Source: Candidatus Gastranaerophilales bacterium (lineage in GTDB: Bacteria; Cyanobacteriota; Vampirovibrionia; Gastranaerophilales; Gastranaerophilaceae). From it: DNA of 64,000 bases. Positions 36,799 to 45,448 of the stretch are shown here, piece by piece (within the stretch, counting starts at the first letter, position 1; every line of letters begins with the position of its first letter). Made by a program: the position numbers and the translations under genes. A model generated the notes under the pieces. That model searched no databases and was not told where the DNA came from. It was given only the letters and a program-made list of their open reading frames with translations. The stretch covers positions 124,001-188,000 of the forward strand of contig CALVEL010000004.1 of NCBI GenBank assembly GCA_944326565.1, written 5' to 3'.

Positions 36799-38112
36799 TC
36801 ATTTCTCCATAATTTTTAATTCTAGCACATGTGTAGGTCTTGTGACAACTTTAATTTTTTCACTTATTCCAAGAGAAGGAGCCCATAGAATTTCATTTTT
36901 GTGTGCAAGAAAAAGCAGACTGTCTTTTTCATGTTGCGGAATTTTTTTTTCATTGAGGTATTTTTTTAATTTTTGGGATCCGCAACATCCAAGTGGTGAA
37001 ATTATATCTCCGCTCATTCTATGTCTTAATGTAAGTTCTTTATAATTGCTTAAATCAACAAAAGCGCATAGTTGAGAATCTTTTGGATATATTGTGGGAT
37101 TTTCGCAAGTTTTATTGATTGAAAATATTTTATTTTCAAAATTGTAATTTCCACATTTTTTTATTTCTAAAATCTTTTGTGAATAGTCCTGTTTTTCGAT
37201 AAGAGCTATCTTTTTATTATTTACGAATATCCAGATATTTTTCCCTACAGAAAGTCTTTTACCGCTTTTTGAATCTTGATTTTCGATTATAAATTCAAGT
37301 GCTTTTGTAATTTTTGTTTTATCATACTCAATGTTATTTTTAGCGATTAAGTTGTATAAAAGTTTTTGCTGTACAGCTTTTGAAAATATTATAAAATTCT
37401 TTGTTGAATAAGGCTCTTTTAATGTTGAAAGATATTCCTCAATTATATCTTGTTCATTTTTTGCAATTTCAGATAGAGAATTTATTGCATTTATAGAATG
37501 TTTGTTTATTTTTTCAAATTCTGGGAGTATATTTTTTCTTATTAAATTTCTTTTATATTTAATATTTGAGTTTGAGCTATCGTTGTTGGGTGATAAATTA
37601 TTCTTTAAGCAGTACAATTCAATTTCATCGCGTTTTATACTCAAAAGCGGTCTGTAAAAGATATCTCTTTTTTCTGCAATTCCATTTAATCCTTTAGTTC
37701 CTGTGCCCTTTGCTATTCTATATATAATTGTCTCAGCGTTATCATTAGCATTGTGTGCTGTCAAGACAATGTCAGAACTAAATTGATTAGCACATTTTTT
37801 AAAAAAATTATATCTCGCTTCTCGTGCTGCAGTCTCTGTTTTTTGAATATCCAGTGATAATTTTTCACTATAAAATTTTATATTATTTTTTTTACAGAAT
37901 TCTTTGCAGTTTATCTCTTCTTGATCACTTTCTTCTGCACGCCAATTGTGATTTAGGTGGATAGCTATTATGTTATTGTTAAGTTGTGAGACTACATCTA
38001 AAAGGCACATTGAATCATATCCGCCCGAAAAAGCTATAAGAATAGGCGTTTTGTTGTTTTGAATGTTATATTTTTCAAGAAAATATTTAACTGTTTTGGT
38101 TATTTTATCCAT
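36799..38112 (-). CDS. tilS: tRNA(Ile)-lysidine synthase
   Basis: A 437-aa ATP-dependent ligase that lysidinylates C34 of the AUA-decoding tRNA-Ile. The PP-loop is ILIAFSGGYDSMCLL near the N-terminus; HLNHNWRAEESDQEE and LTAHNANDNAETIIYRI are the family's RNA/ATP-site motifs. C-terminal domains are present (LRHRMSGDIISPLG). It is essential wherever this codon is used. Coupled to hpt. Confidence 0.95.
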   Translation of the reverse strand: MDKITKTVKYFLEKYNIQNNKTPILIAFSGGYDSMCLLDVVSQLNNNIIAIHLNHNWRAEESDQEEINCKEFCKKNNIKFYSEKLSLDIQKTETAAREARYNFFKKCANQFSSDIVLTAHNANDNAETIIYRIAKGTGTKGLNGIAEKRDIFYRPLLSIKRDEIELYCLKNNLSPNNDSSNSNIKYKRNLIRKNILPEFEKINKHSINAINSLSEIAKNEQDIIEEYLSTLKEPYSTKNFIIFSKAVQQKLLYNLIAKNNIEYDKTKITKALEFIIENQDSKSGKRLSVGKNIWIFVNNKKIALIEKQDYSQKILEIKKCGNYNFENKIFSINKTCENPTIYPKDSQLCAFVDLSNYKELTLRHRMSGDIISPLGCCGSQKLKKYLNEKKIPQHEKDSLLFLAHKNEILWAPSLGISEKIKVVTRPTHVLELKIMEK

Positions 38113-38114
38113 TG

Positions 38115-39491
38115 CTAATTATTCGAATGTGCAAGCCGTTGCTGAATTTTTATGCCTTCTTTAATTTCTACTGCATCAACACCGAGTTGTTCAAGAGCTT
38201 TCATTGCAAGACAGCTTGGCTCATATGTTAGGGCAAGAAGCATATGTTCTGAACCTATTCTTGTTTTGTTATCGGATTTTGCAAGTTCCCAAGCTTTTTC
38301 AAGAACTCTTTTAGCACGTTTTGTGAATACAATTTCAGTATCAAAATATTCATTGCCAAAACCAATAAGTTGTTCAACTTCTTTTCTTGCATCTTTTATG
38401 TTTATTTCAAGCTCATTAAGCACCAATGCTCCAAGTCCTGAGGCTTCACCGATAATTCCAAGCAAAAACATTTCAGTTCCGACTATGTTTCTACCCAGTC
38501 TGCGTGCTTCTTCTTTTGCAAGTCTCAGAATTGTAAGTGTTTCAGGCATTTGTTTTTCTATCGGTTTGATTATAGAGTGAGCTACATCGTCATCATTAAT
38601 TTTTAGCTCTTTTAAAATATCATAAGCTATTCCTTGTTTAGCTTTTAATACTCCAAGTACAATATGTTCGGGAAGAACAACAGAAGAACCTAATTCTTTT
38701 GCGGTTTGCAGAGCCAGATTCATAGTTTTGAAAGCGTTTGGAGTAAATATTATTTGTCTGTTTTCATATTCTGATTGTCTTGATTGAATTTTTGATAGTT
38801 TTTCTTCAAACTTTTCGGCAGTAATGCCGTAGTTTGAAAGAATTTTGGTAAGCTCAGAATCTTTATCTTCTAAAATTGAGGATATAATTTGTTCTGTCCC
38901 TAAGATTTCATAATTTGATGCAGACAGTTTTGCTACAGCACGTTCAAAAATTTTTGAAGACTCTTCACTTTCAAATATGGCATCTGTTTTATTTGAAGTA
39001 TTAGACTCGACTTCTCTGTTATCGTCAAATTCTGGATGGTATAATCTTTTTGTTTTTCTTTGTACAAGTTTTTCCAATAGAATTTTTGATTTGACGACAT
39101 CAAAACCTAAAATTTCTAAAATTCTTACATTATTTGATTTTCTGTCATTTATTACGGCAAGAAATAAATGTTCGTATAATATTGATGGGTTCCCTGATTT
39201 ATTTGCAAGATCCAGTGCGTTTTTTAATAATTCTTTCAGGTGATTACTGAATATGGGTGTTTTGCCCGTACTTATGTTGTGTTCTATATTTAGACTCTCT
39301 TTTATTTCTCGAAGCAGATTTTCATATGTGATATTGTATGTTTTGAAAATTTTTAAAGGTATTCCCTTTGCTTCAAGAAATAATGCCAACAAAAGATGTT
39401 CTGAGACTATGTTAGCTGAATGCATCTCATTTGCACATTTTTGCGCGGTGCTTACTACATTTATTGCTTTTTCCGTAAATTTTTCTAACAA
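38115..39491 (-). CDS. Clp N-domain repeat protein without AAA+ modules
   Basis: A 458-aa protein built only of Clp_N (ClpA/C amino-domain) repeats. I count six half-repeats, i.e. about three full domains: MLEKFTEKAINVVSTAQKC / SEHLLLALFLE, ESSKIFERAVAKL / GTEQIISSIL, TPNAFKTMNLALQTAKELG / PEHIVLGVLK, LTILRLAKEEARRLG / GTEMFLLGIIGEA, FTKRAKRVLEKAWELAK / GSEHMLLALTYE. There is no Walker motif. In ClpC this domain binds adaptors and substrates; stand-alone versions (plant ClpT) modulate the Clp protease. It starts at TTG 39491, two bases after the previous stop. Confidence 0.85.
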   Translation of the reverse strand: MLEKFTEKAINVVSTAQKCANEMHSANIVSEHLLLALFLEAKGIPLKIFKTYNITYENLLREIKESLNIEHNISTGKTPIFSNHLKELLKNALDLANKSGNPSILYEHLFLAVINDRKSNNVRILEILGFDVVKSKILLEKLVQRKTKRLYHPEFDDNREVESNTSNKTDAIFESEESSKIFERAVAKLSASNYEILGTEQIISSILEDKDSELTKILSNYGITAEKFEEKLSKIQSRQSEYENRQIIFTPNAFKTMNLALQTAKELGSSVVLPEHIVLGVLKAKQGIAYDILKELKINDDDVAHSIIKPIEKQMPETLTILRLAKEEARRLGRNIVGTEMFLLGIIGEASGLGALVLNELEINIKDARKEVEQLIGFGNEYFDTEIVFTKRAKRVLEKAWELAKSDNKTRIGSEHMLLALTYEPSCLAMKALEQLGVDAVEIKEGIKIQQRLAHSNN

Positions 39492-39492
39492 A

Positions 39493-39768
39493 TTATTCTT
39501 CCTCGTCTTCGTCTTCTAATGTTTTTATATATTCTTCAACTTTATTAAATTCATCATCATCTTCGATTGTCTCAAAAAGATAATCATCTCCGTCTTTTGT
39601 CAAACGCATAAGAAGGATTTCTCCGTCTTCGCTTTCTTCTTCGGCATCAGGCGGCAAAAGCAAGGCATATTCCTGACCATCTACTTCTATTATGTCAAAT
39701 AATTCAAAGTTGATTACGTTTCCTTCTTCATCAACTGTCTCAATTAATTGTTTTTCTTCATTTTCCAT
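39493..39768 (-). CDS. DUF1292 (YrzB-like) acidic protein
   Basis: A 91-aa acidic protein. ATG 39768 (MENEEKQLIETVDEEGN) is preceded by AAGGAGA, so I reject the longer frame. FELFDIIEVDGQEYALLLP and LMRLTKDGDDYLFETIEDD match the DUF1292 family, which commonly sits beside ruvX. Function unknown. Confidence 0.88.
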   Translation of the reverse strand: MENEEKQLIETVDEEGNVINFELFDIIEVDGQEYALLLPPDAEEESEDGEILLMRLTKDGDDYLFETIEDDDEFNKVEEYIKTLEDEDEEE

Positions 39769-39794
39769 TATATTTTCTCCTTTATGTTTTATTT

Positions 39795-40196
39795 TTATAT
39801 TCTGCTTAGATATTGTTCTAGTATAATACAAGCACTTTCAATATCAACAAGTCCTTTATTTTTTTTGAAGTCGATTTTTTTATTTCTTAAATTTTCTTCA
39901 GCTGTATCTGATGTAAGTCTTTCATCTTCAAAAATAATATCATAACTTGATAATTTTGTTGCAAAATTTTTGCAATCATCAGCCTGTTTACCTTGCGTAC
40001 CATCCATGTTTATAGGAAGTCCTATTATTATTTTTTCTACATGGTTTTCTTTTGCTATTTTCAAGATGTTTTCAACAGCTTTATTTTCAGGTTCTCTGTC
40101 AATACAGGAATGACCGTTTGCAAGAACGTGCAAAAAATCACTTAGAGCAATTCCAATTCTTTTTGTGCCGACATCAAGTGCCATAATTTTATACAT
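39795..40196 (-). CDS. ruvX: RuvX/YqgF Holliday-junction resolvase family
   Basis: A 133-aa RNase H-fold protein; known members process pre-16S rRNA 5' ends and/or Holliday junctions. MALDVGTKRIGIALSD carries the first catalytic Asp, KIIIGLPINMDGTQG the second motif and FEDERLTSDTAE the Glu motif. The start at 40196 (MYKIMALDVG) follows AGGTGGG; seven extra upstream codons are possible. The start region overlaps the preceding gene's end by eight bases. Confidence 0.93.
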   Translation of the reverse strand: MYKIMALDVGTKRIGIALSDFLHVLANGHSCIDREPENKAVENILKIAKENHVEKIIIGLPINMDGTQGKQADDCKNFATKLSSYDIIFEDERLTSDTAEENLRNKKIDFKKNKGLVDIESACIILEQYLSRI

Positions 40197-41790
40197 TTTG
40201 CACCCACCTGCTTTCAATAAGCTTAATTATATAATCCAGCTCATTTAGGCTGAATTTCCCGTTATTAAGTTCAGTATTGTATTTCAATGAAAAATAGTAT
40301 TCATAAATGCTTTTTCTTAATATATTTTTTAAAAATTCCTCTTTTAAATCTGTATTTAGGTATAGTCCGTAAATTTTCTCAGCTGTATTAATTTGATTTG
40401 TTAAAAGTTTTAAATACGCTGTTATTAAAAGTCGTTCACTCCAAATTTTATTTTCTTCAGGATAAAATATTGTATTTAAATACAGATTAATTATCTTATC
40501 AAAATCAATTTTGTAGTCATTGTTTAAAAGTCTAGTATTTAGAACATCTATCATTTCATCAAATTCATCACTATATGAGTATTCCAAAAACCAGTGTTGT
40601 GTGAATTCATCTGTACATAGACTTTTTAAATCTTCTGCGGATATTTCACTTGCTTTTAAATTTGTTTCCAAAATTTCTTGAATATTAGTATTATTGATTT
40701 CGATATCTGCAAGAAGATTTTTCCAGCAGATATATTCATAAGGAAATTTACTGTTAAGTTTTTCTGCATTTAAAAGGATAGTTTTGAGTGCTTCTGGAGA
40801 GATGTTTAGCACAGCTTCATCTTGACAGAACCTTTCTATAATTTTTTCGCACTCAAATTTTGAAATATCATTGAAACCGAAACAGTCTTTTATTCCGTTA
40901 TAATCATCCAATACAACTGCTACAAATTGTATGCGTTCATCTGTTTTTTCTCTTGTAAATATTACTGCTTGATTTCCATGTCCGTCAGGGTATGTAAGAC
41001 AAAAAATATACGGTTTTGTGTCTGCGAGCAGATTTTTATAGAAAGTGCTTGTATTATCTTCTCTTATGCCTGCTAATTTAAGTTTTGAAATATTCTTTTT
41101 TATTTGAGGTATCAATTCATCTTTTGCGTATTTTAACGTTTCATTCAGCGCGTGATATGCAAGCTGTGATTTTGAATCACCAAGTAATTCCAGTGCGGAT
41201 TTACCTTCTTCAGAAAAAGGATTTGATAAAAATACCGGAATAAGTATGTTAGCAAGAGCATCTTCATTGTAGTCTTTTCCTAATGACTCTATTAATGTCA
41301 ATTTATCTTTTGTATTTAACGAATTTATGAAATCTAAAAAGTCTATTTGAACTTCTGGGTTAATGATTGCGTTTTTAAGAAGCATTTGTGTATCACTGTC
41401 TACAAGCGCATCTTCATTTTCTAAATATTTCCCGCACTGATCATATGACCAGTTTGAATCTATTTCCCGCAAAAAATTCAATACGACAATCTTGGTCTCA
41501 TTTGATACCATGTTGTTTTTTAACATTGCCCAAAGGTGTGCAGTTAATTCATCCTTTGGCGTATATCTTTCTAATAAAATCCTTAATATATATTCATTCT
41601 CGCTTTTTGCGTTGTTTAGTTCTTTATATAGTATTTTAATGATGATTTTTTTATCATTCTGTGCGTCAAGAACATCAACATTAAGATTTTTTAAACTAGC
41701 TAAATCTTTTATGTTGCTGAATTTGTTAATAATGTCTGAGATAATTGTTTTGATTTCAAACGGATTCAATTGTTTGATAAAATCTGTCAT
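40189..41790 (-). CDS. HEAT-like helical repeat protein of unknown function
   Basis: A 533-aa, mostly helical protein. Repeated helix pairs in the first 230 residues (SNETKIVVLNFLREID, EEGKSALELLGDSKSQLAYHALNETL) look like HEAT repeats. A central beta segment (PYIFCLTYPDGHGNQAVIF, IQFVAVVLDD) is distinct. ATG 41790 overlaps the upstream stop as ATGA, which fixes the start over a TTG 18 nt earlier. Function unknown; operon context places it between a ClpX-type zinc finger protein and ruvX. Confidence 0.7.
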   Translation of the reverse strand: MTDFIKQLNPFEIKTIISDIINKFSNIKDLASLKNLNVDVLDAQNDKKIIIKILYKELNNAKSENEYILRILLERYTPKDELTAHLWAMLKNNMVSNETKIVVLNFLREIDSNWSYDQCGKYLENEDALVDSDTQMLLKNAIINPEVQIDFLDFINSLNTKDKLTLIESLGKDYNEDALANILIPVFLSNPFSEEGKSALELLGDSKSQLAYHALNETLKYAKDELIPQIKKNISKLKLAGIREDNTSTFYKNLLADTKPYIFCLTYPDGHGNQAVIFTREKTDERIQFVAVVLDDYNGIKDCFGFNDISKFECEKIIERFCQDEAVLNISPEALKTILLNAEKLNSKFPYEYICWKNLLADIEINNTNIQEILETNLKASEISAEDLKSLCTDEFTQHWFLEYSYSDEFDEMIDVLNTRLLNNDYKIDFDKIINLYLNTIFYPEENKIWSERLLITAYLKLLTNQINTAEKIYGLYLNTDLKEEFLKNILRKSIYEYYFSLKYNTELNNGKFSLNELDYIIKLIESRWVQNV

Positions 41791-42065
41791 CTTTTGGCTT
41801 TCCCCCAAAATGCATCAAGTATTTTTTGAGCATCAGCTGAAGGCATTCTATCATTTAAAATCAGGTATTGAACAGCAATCATTGCGCATTCTGAGCATAT
41901 ATTTACTCCTGGACCTTTTACCATTTTCAGCACCTGCGTATTTGGTCGCCCGCAAAAGCTACAATATATTGGCTCGAAAGTTTTTTCTTCTTCTTTGGTA
42001 TCTACGTCACTTTTGTGCGGATGTTCCCTTTTCTCTCCTAATCTTATTACTTTTTCTTCAGACAT
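41787..42065 (-). CDS. Stand-alone ClpX-type zinc-binding domain protein
   Basis: A 92-aa protein. Residues 33-75 are the ClpX N-terminal zinc finger: CSFCGRPNTQVLKMVKGPG, then ICSECAMIAVQ, with Cys35, Cys38, Cys57 and Cys60. In ClpX this domain dimerises and recruits adaptors and substrates; here the AAA+ module is absent. The first 30 residues are charged and disordered. AAGGAG precedes the ATG. It heads the minus-strand operon that also holds the Clp_N-repeat protein. Confidence 0.85.
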   Translation of the reverse strand: MSEEKVIRLGEKREHPHKSDVDTKEEEKTFEPIYCSFCGRPNTQVLKMVKGPGVNICSECAMIAVQYLILNDRMPSADAQKILDAFWGKAKR

Positions 42066-42082
42066 CAGGTTTCTCCTTGTTT

Positions 42083-42161
42083 TGGGTATATACCCATTTG
42101 TATTTTGGTATAAACCATTTTTTATAAAAATAGTTTACATGGACGGTTTATATTTTCCATG
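42083..42161. promoter_or_regulatory. Cluster of palindromes in divergent promoter region
   Basis: TGGGTATATACCCA (42083-42096) is a perfect 14-bp palindrome. TGGTATAAACCA (42106-42117) is a related inverted repeat centred 22 bp away, two helical turns. A third pair, CATGGA/TCCATG, spans ~42138-42161. They lie upstream of the ClpX-zinc-finger gene and suggest a dimeric repressor; the regulator is unknown. Confidence 0.45.
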
Positions 42162-42187
42162 TTAATTGTAACTTAAATTTATAAAAT

Positions 42188-42216
42188 TTGCCAAATTTTA
42201 ATGCTTATTTTATAAT
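42188..42216 (+). promoter_or_regulatory. Sigma-70 promoter of TPR lipoprotein-lgt
   Basis: TTGCCA (42188-42193), 17 bp, TATAAT (42211-42216). Predicted start near 42223, giving a ~32-nt leader. Confidence 0.75.
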
Positions 42217-42254
42217 TACATTTACAACAGTTAATATAAGAGGATGATGAGTTT

Positions 42255-42848
42255 ATGAAAAAAGCGCTGCTACTCGTAAGTGTTTTGTTTATATCGGTTG
42301 TTTCAACAGCTTGTATTAATAAATTTGCAGTTCAAGAGCTAAATAACAAAGCTAAGGTATATATTGAACAAGGCGATTATCAAAATGCTATTGAACGTTT
42401 GAAATCGAGTGTTGATTTAGATGATACTGTGTTTGAAACTCATTATAATTTAGCTGTTGCTTATACTCAGGCTGAAGATTATATAAATGCTATAAATTCC
42501 TTCAAAAAAGCCATTGAGTTAAATCCTGATTTCGCAGATGCTTATTATTCTCTTGCTGTAGCTGAGGAAGATTTTTCTGTCGATTTAGCAAAAGGGATTT
42601 TGAATCTTGATGAATCGGGTAGCCCTGTTAAAGTTGATGAAGAGGATCTTGCAAAGCAAGAAAAAATTACATTATCTCCTCAAGTTCAGGCAAAAATTGA
42701 TGAGTTATTGACTGATGCTGTAAATAACTATACTATTTATCTTGAAAAAGCTTCAAATCTCCAAGATGGTGATGAGGTTAAAGAAAAAATCGAGCAGCTT
42801 AATGAAGAAAAGGTAAATAATATGCAAAATGTAAATCCAGTAGGATAG
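42255..42848 (+). CDS. TPR-repeat probable lipoprotein
   Basis: A 197-aa exported protein. A signal peptide (KKALLLVSVLFISVVSTAC) ends at Cys20; the lipobox is atypical at -3 (Ser), so lipidation is likely but not certain. Two to three TPRs follow (AKVYIEQGDYQNAIERLKSS, THYNLAVAYTQAEDYINAI, ADAYYSLAVAEED), suited to protein-protein contacts at the envelope. It is five bases upstream of lgt, the enzyme that would lipidate it. Confidence 0.78.
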   Translation: MKKALLLVSVLFISVVSTACINKFAVQELNNKAKVYIEQGDYQNAIERLKSSVDLDDTVFETHYNLAVAYTQAEDYINAINSFKKAIELNPDFADAYYSLAVAEEDFSVDLAKGILNLDESGSPVKVDEEDLAKQEKITLSPQVQAKIDELLTDAVNNYTIYLEKASNLQDGDEVKEKIEQLNEEKVNNMQNVNPVG

Positions 42849-42853
42849 TTGAT

Positions 42854-43651
42854 ATGATATTGCAGTCTCCTGGGGATGTTGCTTTCCAAATTTTAGGATT
42901 TCCAGTATATTTCTATGGAATTATTTTGGCTTTTGCATGTCTTTTAGCTGTTTATACAGCAAAAATTATTTATCAAAAGATTTATAATGATGGTAAGGCT
43001 GAACTTATTTGGGATACGGCTCCTTTTGTTGTTATTTGCGGAATTATAGGTGCAAGACTATATTATTGTCTGCTTAATTTTTCTTATTTTTTTCATAATC
43101 CTATTGATATTTTTAATATCCGAGGCGGAGGGTTATCTATTCATGGGGGGATTATTGCAGGAATTATTGCACTTTGGTTCGCCGCTAAAAAATATAAATT
43201 GTCTTTTTTAAGACTTTTAGATGTATATTCAATCGGTACAGTTTTTGCACAAAGTTTTGGCAGATGGGGAAACTTTTTTAACAATGAAGCTTTTGGACTC
43301 CCTACTGACGGTTTTTTAAAATTATTTATTCCGTTACAAAACAGACCTGATAAATTTATTGAATATGATTATTTCCATCCTACTTTTTTGTATGAAAGTA
43401 TTTTAGATTTTTTTATTTTTGTAATTTTAATTTTTGTGATAAGAAAATATGGGATAAAAATAGAAGGGGTTACTCTTTGTACATATCTTTTTCTTTATTC
43501 GCTGGTCAGATATTTTATAGAAGCTGTAAGAGTTGACAGCGCTCTTAATATCGGAAGTTTCCATGTTGCTCAGGTAATTTCTTTGGGAATTTTTATTTTT
43601 TCAATTTGTTTTTTTATTTTTCTTTTTATTAGTAGTCTGAAAAAGAATTGA
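42854..43651 (+). CDS. lgt: Prolipoprotein diacylglyceryl transferase
   Basis: A 265-aa integral membrane enzyme that attaches diacylglycerol to the lipobox Cys. The Lgt signature is in FGRWGNFFNNEAFG, and GGGLSIHGGIIAG holds the conserved His-Gly loop. About seven membrane helices are seen. Length normal. Confidence 0.95.
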   Translation: MILQSPGDVAFQILGFPVYFYGIILAFACLLAVYTAKIIYQKIYNDGKAELIWDTAPFVVICGIIGARLYYCLLNFSYFFHNPIDIFNIRGGGLSIHGGIIAGIIALWFAAKKYKLSFLRLLDVYSIGTVFAQSFGRWGNFFNNEAFGLPTDGFLKLFIPLQNRPDKFIEYDYFHPTFLYESILDFFIFVILIFVIRKYGIKIEGVTLCTYLFLYSLVRYFIEAVRVDSALNIGSFHVAQVISLGIFIFSICFFIFLFISSLKKN

Positions 43652-43682
43652 TTTTTTGACCTTTTAGTGTTTTTATTAAGAA

Positions 43683-44849
43683 ATGGATAAGTCTAAATTT
43701 AAAAAACACCCCATTTTATGGCTTGATGAAGCTCATTTGGTAAATGATATTTATACAGGTATGCTTAATCCGATTATGCCATTTATTGCAGCAAAATTAA
43801 CAATTTCTATGGCTTTTGCTACTGTAATTTTATCTTTATCTCATATATTCTCTTCATTGTTGCAGCCTTTATTCGGTTTTTTTGCTGATAGCATTGTAAA
43901 AAGAGTTTTCATATTTTGGGGTCTGATTTTTACATCAGTTTTTATATCTTTTGCACCTGCTTCAAATAGTGTATTTGTCCTTATTTTTTGTATTATACTC
44001 GGCAGTCTTGGCTCAAGTTTTTTTCATCCTCAGGCTCTTGGGTTTGTAGTTAGATTTGCTGATTCTGATTTAGCTAAAACTATGGGACTTTTTATTGCAA
44101 TGGGCTCAATCGGATTTTCATTCGGACCATTAGTTTCAGCTTTTGTAACTCAATTTTGGGGTCTTTCTCATATGCCGATTTTATGTCTGCCAGGGCTTAT
44201 AATTGCTCTTTTAATGTTTAAGTTAGTTCCACGTATATCCTCTGATAAAGTAGAAAAATCTAAAATAACTTTTCAAAAGGCTTTTAAAGATATTTTGTCC
44301 AATAAAAAATTAATTATTCTTATTGTAATTGCAATGTTAAAGACATTAATTACAACTTCATGCTCTATTCTTTTACCGTTTTTATGGAAGAGTTTAGGAT
44401 ATCGACCTTTTTATATTGGTTGTGTGTTGTTTGGATTTATTTTTGCAGGCGGTATCGGATCAATTTTGAGTAGAGAATTCGAGAAAAAAGTTGGAACTGA
44501 AAATGTATTTTATATATCAATGATTTCAACATTTCCTCTAATGATTATTTTTGCCTTGACTTATAATAATTTTTCATTTATTTCGAATACTATATTTATT
44601 TTAATTGGTTTTATAACTATGCTTGCACAGCCTGTAACTATGATTATGGCTCAATCGGTTTTACCTCAGTATAAAAGTATAATTGGAGGGTTTATAAACG
44701 GATTTTCTTGGGGGATTGTTGCCGTGTTTATGTCTGTAATTGGATTTATAGCACAAGCTAAAGGTATTATACCGGTTTTAATTGTTGTATCAATAATACC
44801 CGCAATATCTTCTGTGATTGTAAAACAATTGTTTGCGCAAAAAAAATAA
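43683..44849 (+). CDS. MFS efflux transporter, fosmidomycin-resistance (Fsr) type
   Basis: A 388-aa, 12-helix major facilitator. LLQPLFGFFADS and LGSSFFHPQALGFV match the Fsr subgroup, as does the start HLVNDIYTGMLNPIMPFI. Fsr proteins export fosmidomycin or related compounds; the native substrate is usually unknown. It follows lgt by 31 nt. No ribosome site is obvious. Confidence 0.85.
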   Translation: MDKSKFKKHPILWLDEAHLVNDIYTGMLNPIMPFIAAKLTISMAFATVILSLSHIFSSLLQPLFGFFADSIVKRVFIFWGLIFTSVFISFAPASNSVFVLIFCIILGSLGSSFFHPQALGFVVRFADSDLAKTMGLFIAMGSIGFSFGPLVSAFVTQFWGLSHMPILCLPGLIIALLMFKLVPRISSDKVEKSKITFQKAFKDILSNKKLIILIVIAMLKTLITTSCSILLPFLWKSLGYRPFYIGCVLFGFIFAGGIGSILSREFEKKVGTENVFYISMISTFPLMIIFALTYNNFSFISNTIFILIGFITMLAQPVTMIMAQSVLPQYKSIIGGFINGFSWGIVAVFMSVIGFIAQAKGIIPVLIVVSIIPAISSVIVKQLFAQKK

Positions 44850-44870
44850 TTAATAAAGCAAAAATAAATA

Positions 44871-45146
44871 TTATGCTAATACAGAAAATGACTTTTTAAT
44901 ATTTTCATTTTGGTGTTTTTTAGTAAGTTTTTCTTGCAAACTTGCTAATTTATATAACAAGCTGTTTGATGCTAAATCTAGACTTAGCTTTTTATCCATT
45001 TCATGCAGCATAGTAAGATTATTTTCACCGCCAAAAGTGTTGTTAGAAAGAGTATTATTCATTTGCGAATAATTTTGCATAATCCCAAAAGCTGCATTAT
45101 TCATGCTTCTTGTCGCATTAAACCTTGCAATTGATGAAACTAACAT
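44871..45146 (-). CDS. 91-aa protein of unknown function
   Basis: Starts MLVSSIARFNATRSMNN with AGTGAGGGT upstream, the same nine bases that precede the small gene ending at 13468. Asn-rich in the middle (YSQMNNTLSNNTFGG), then a helix with Lys-rich end (LASLQEKLTKKHQN). No membrane segment. Not recognised. Confidence 0.6.
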   Translation of the reverse strand: MLVSSIARFNATRSMNNAAFGIMQNYSQMNNTLSNNTFGGENNLTMLHEMDKKLSLDLASNSLLYKLASLQEKLTKKHQNENIKKSFSVLA

Positions 45147-45294
45147 TTACCCTCACTAACCTGGGCATATCAATATGACCACCCAAAAACCATGTTCTTT
45201 ACTTTTTCATTTTAGAACATTTTTTTTTATTTTGCAAGTAATAAAGTTGACTAATTTATATTAACTTTTGTAACGATTTTAGTAAACATTGAAA

Positions 45295-45323
45295 TTGAAT
45301 AATTTATATATACTTTATATATA
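45295..45323 (+). promoter_or_regulatory. Promoter of candidate sRNA
   Basis: TTGAAT (45295-45300), 17 bp, TATATA (45318-45323). The -10 lies in ACTTTATATATA (45312-45323), the 12-mer shared with sites at 26373 and 51535. Confidence 0.5.
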
Positions 45324-45324
45324 T

Positions 45325-45443
45325 GAGAGCGTTAAATAAAACGAGAGATATTAAAAGAGAGATTATCCGTTAAATAAAGAGAGATACTTTAAATTCCTTC
45401 CTTCCTAAAAAAAGTTCAGCCCCTTAAAAAGGGGCTTTTTTTT
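45325..45443 (+). ncRNA. Candidate small RNA with anti-Shine-Dalgarno motif
   Basis: Between a promoter and a strong terminator lies ~120 nt without a convincing protein (only a 16-codon frame from 45323). It has several GAGAG/AGAGAG repeats and then CCTTCCTTCCT (45396-45406), which can pair with GGAGG-type ribosome sites and, internally, with the purine repeats. This is the only stretch over 300 nt (45147-45448) without a gene. Strand + is set by the promoter and terminator. No known RNA family is recognised. Confidence 0.5.
45419..45443 (+). terminator. Terminator of candidate sRNA
   Basis: 7-bp stem GCCCCTT/AAGGGGC, AAA loop, eight Ts. Confidence 0.88.
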
Positions 45444-45448
45444 ATGCT

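Noticed and set aside
45323-45373. 16-codon frame in the sRNA region
   Set aside because: It starts inside the -10 element and has no ribosome site.
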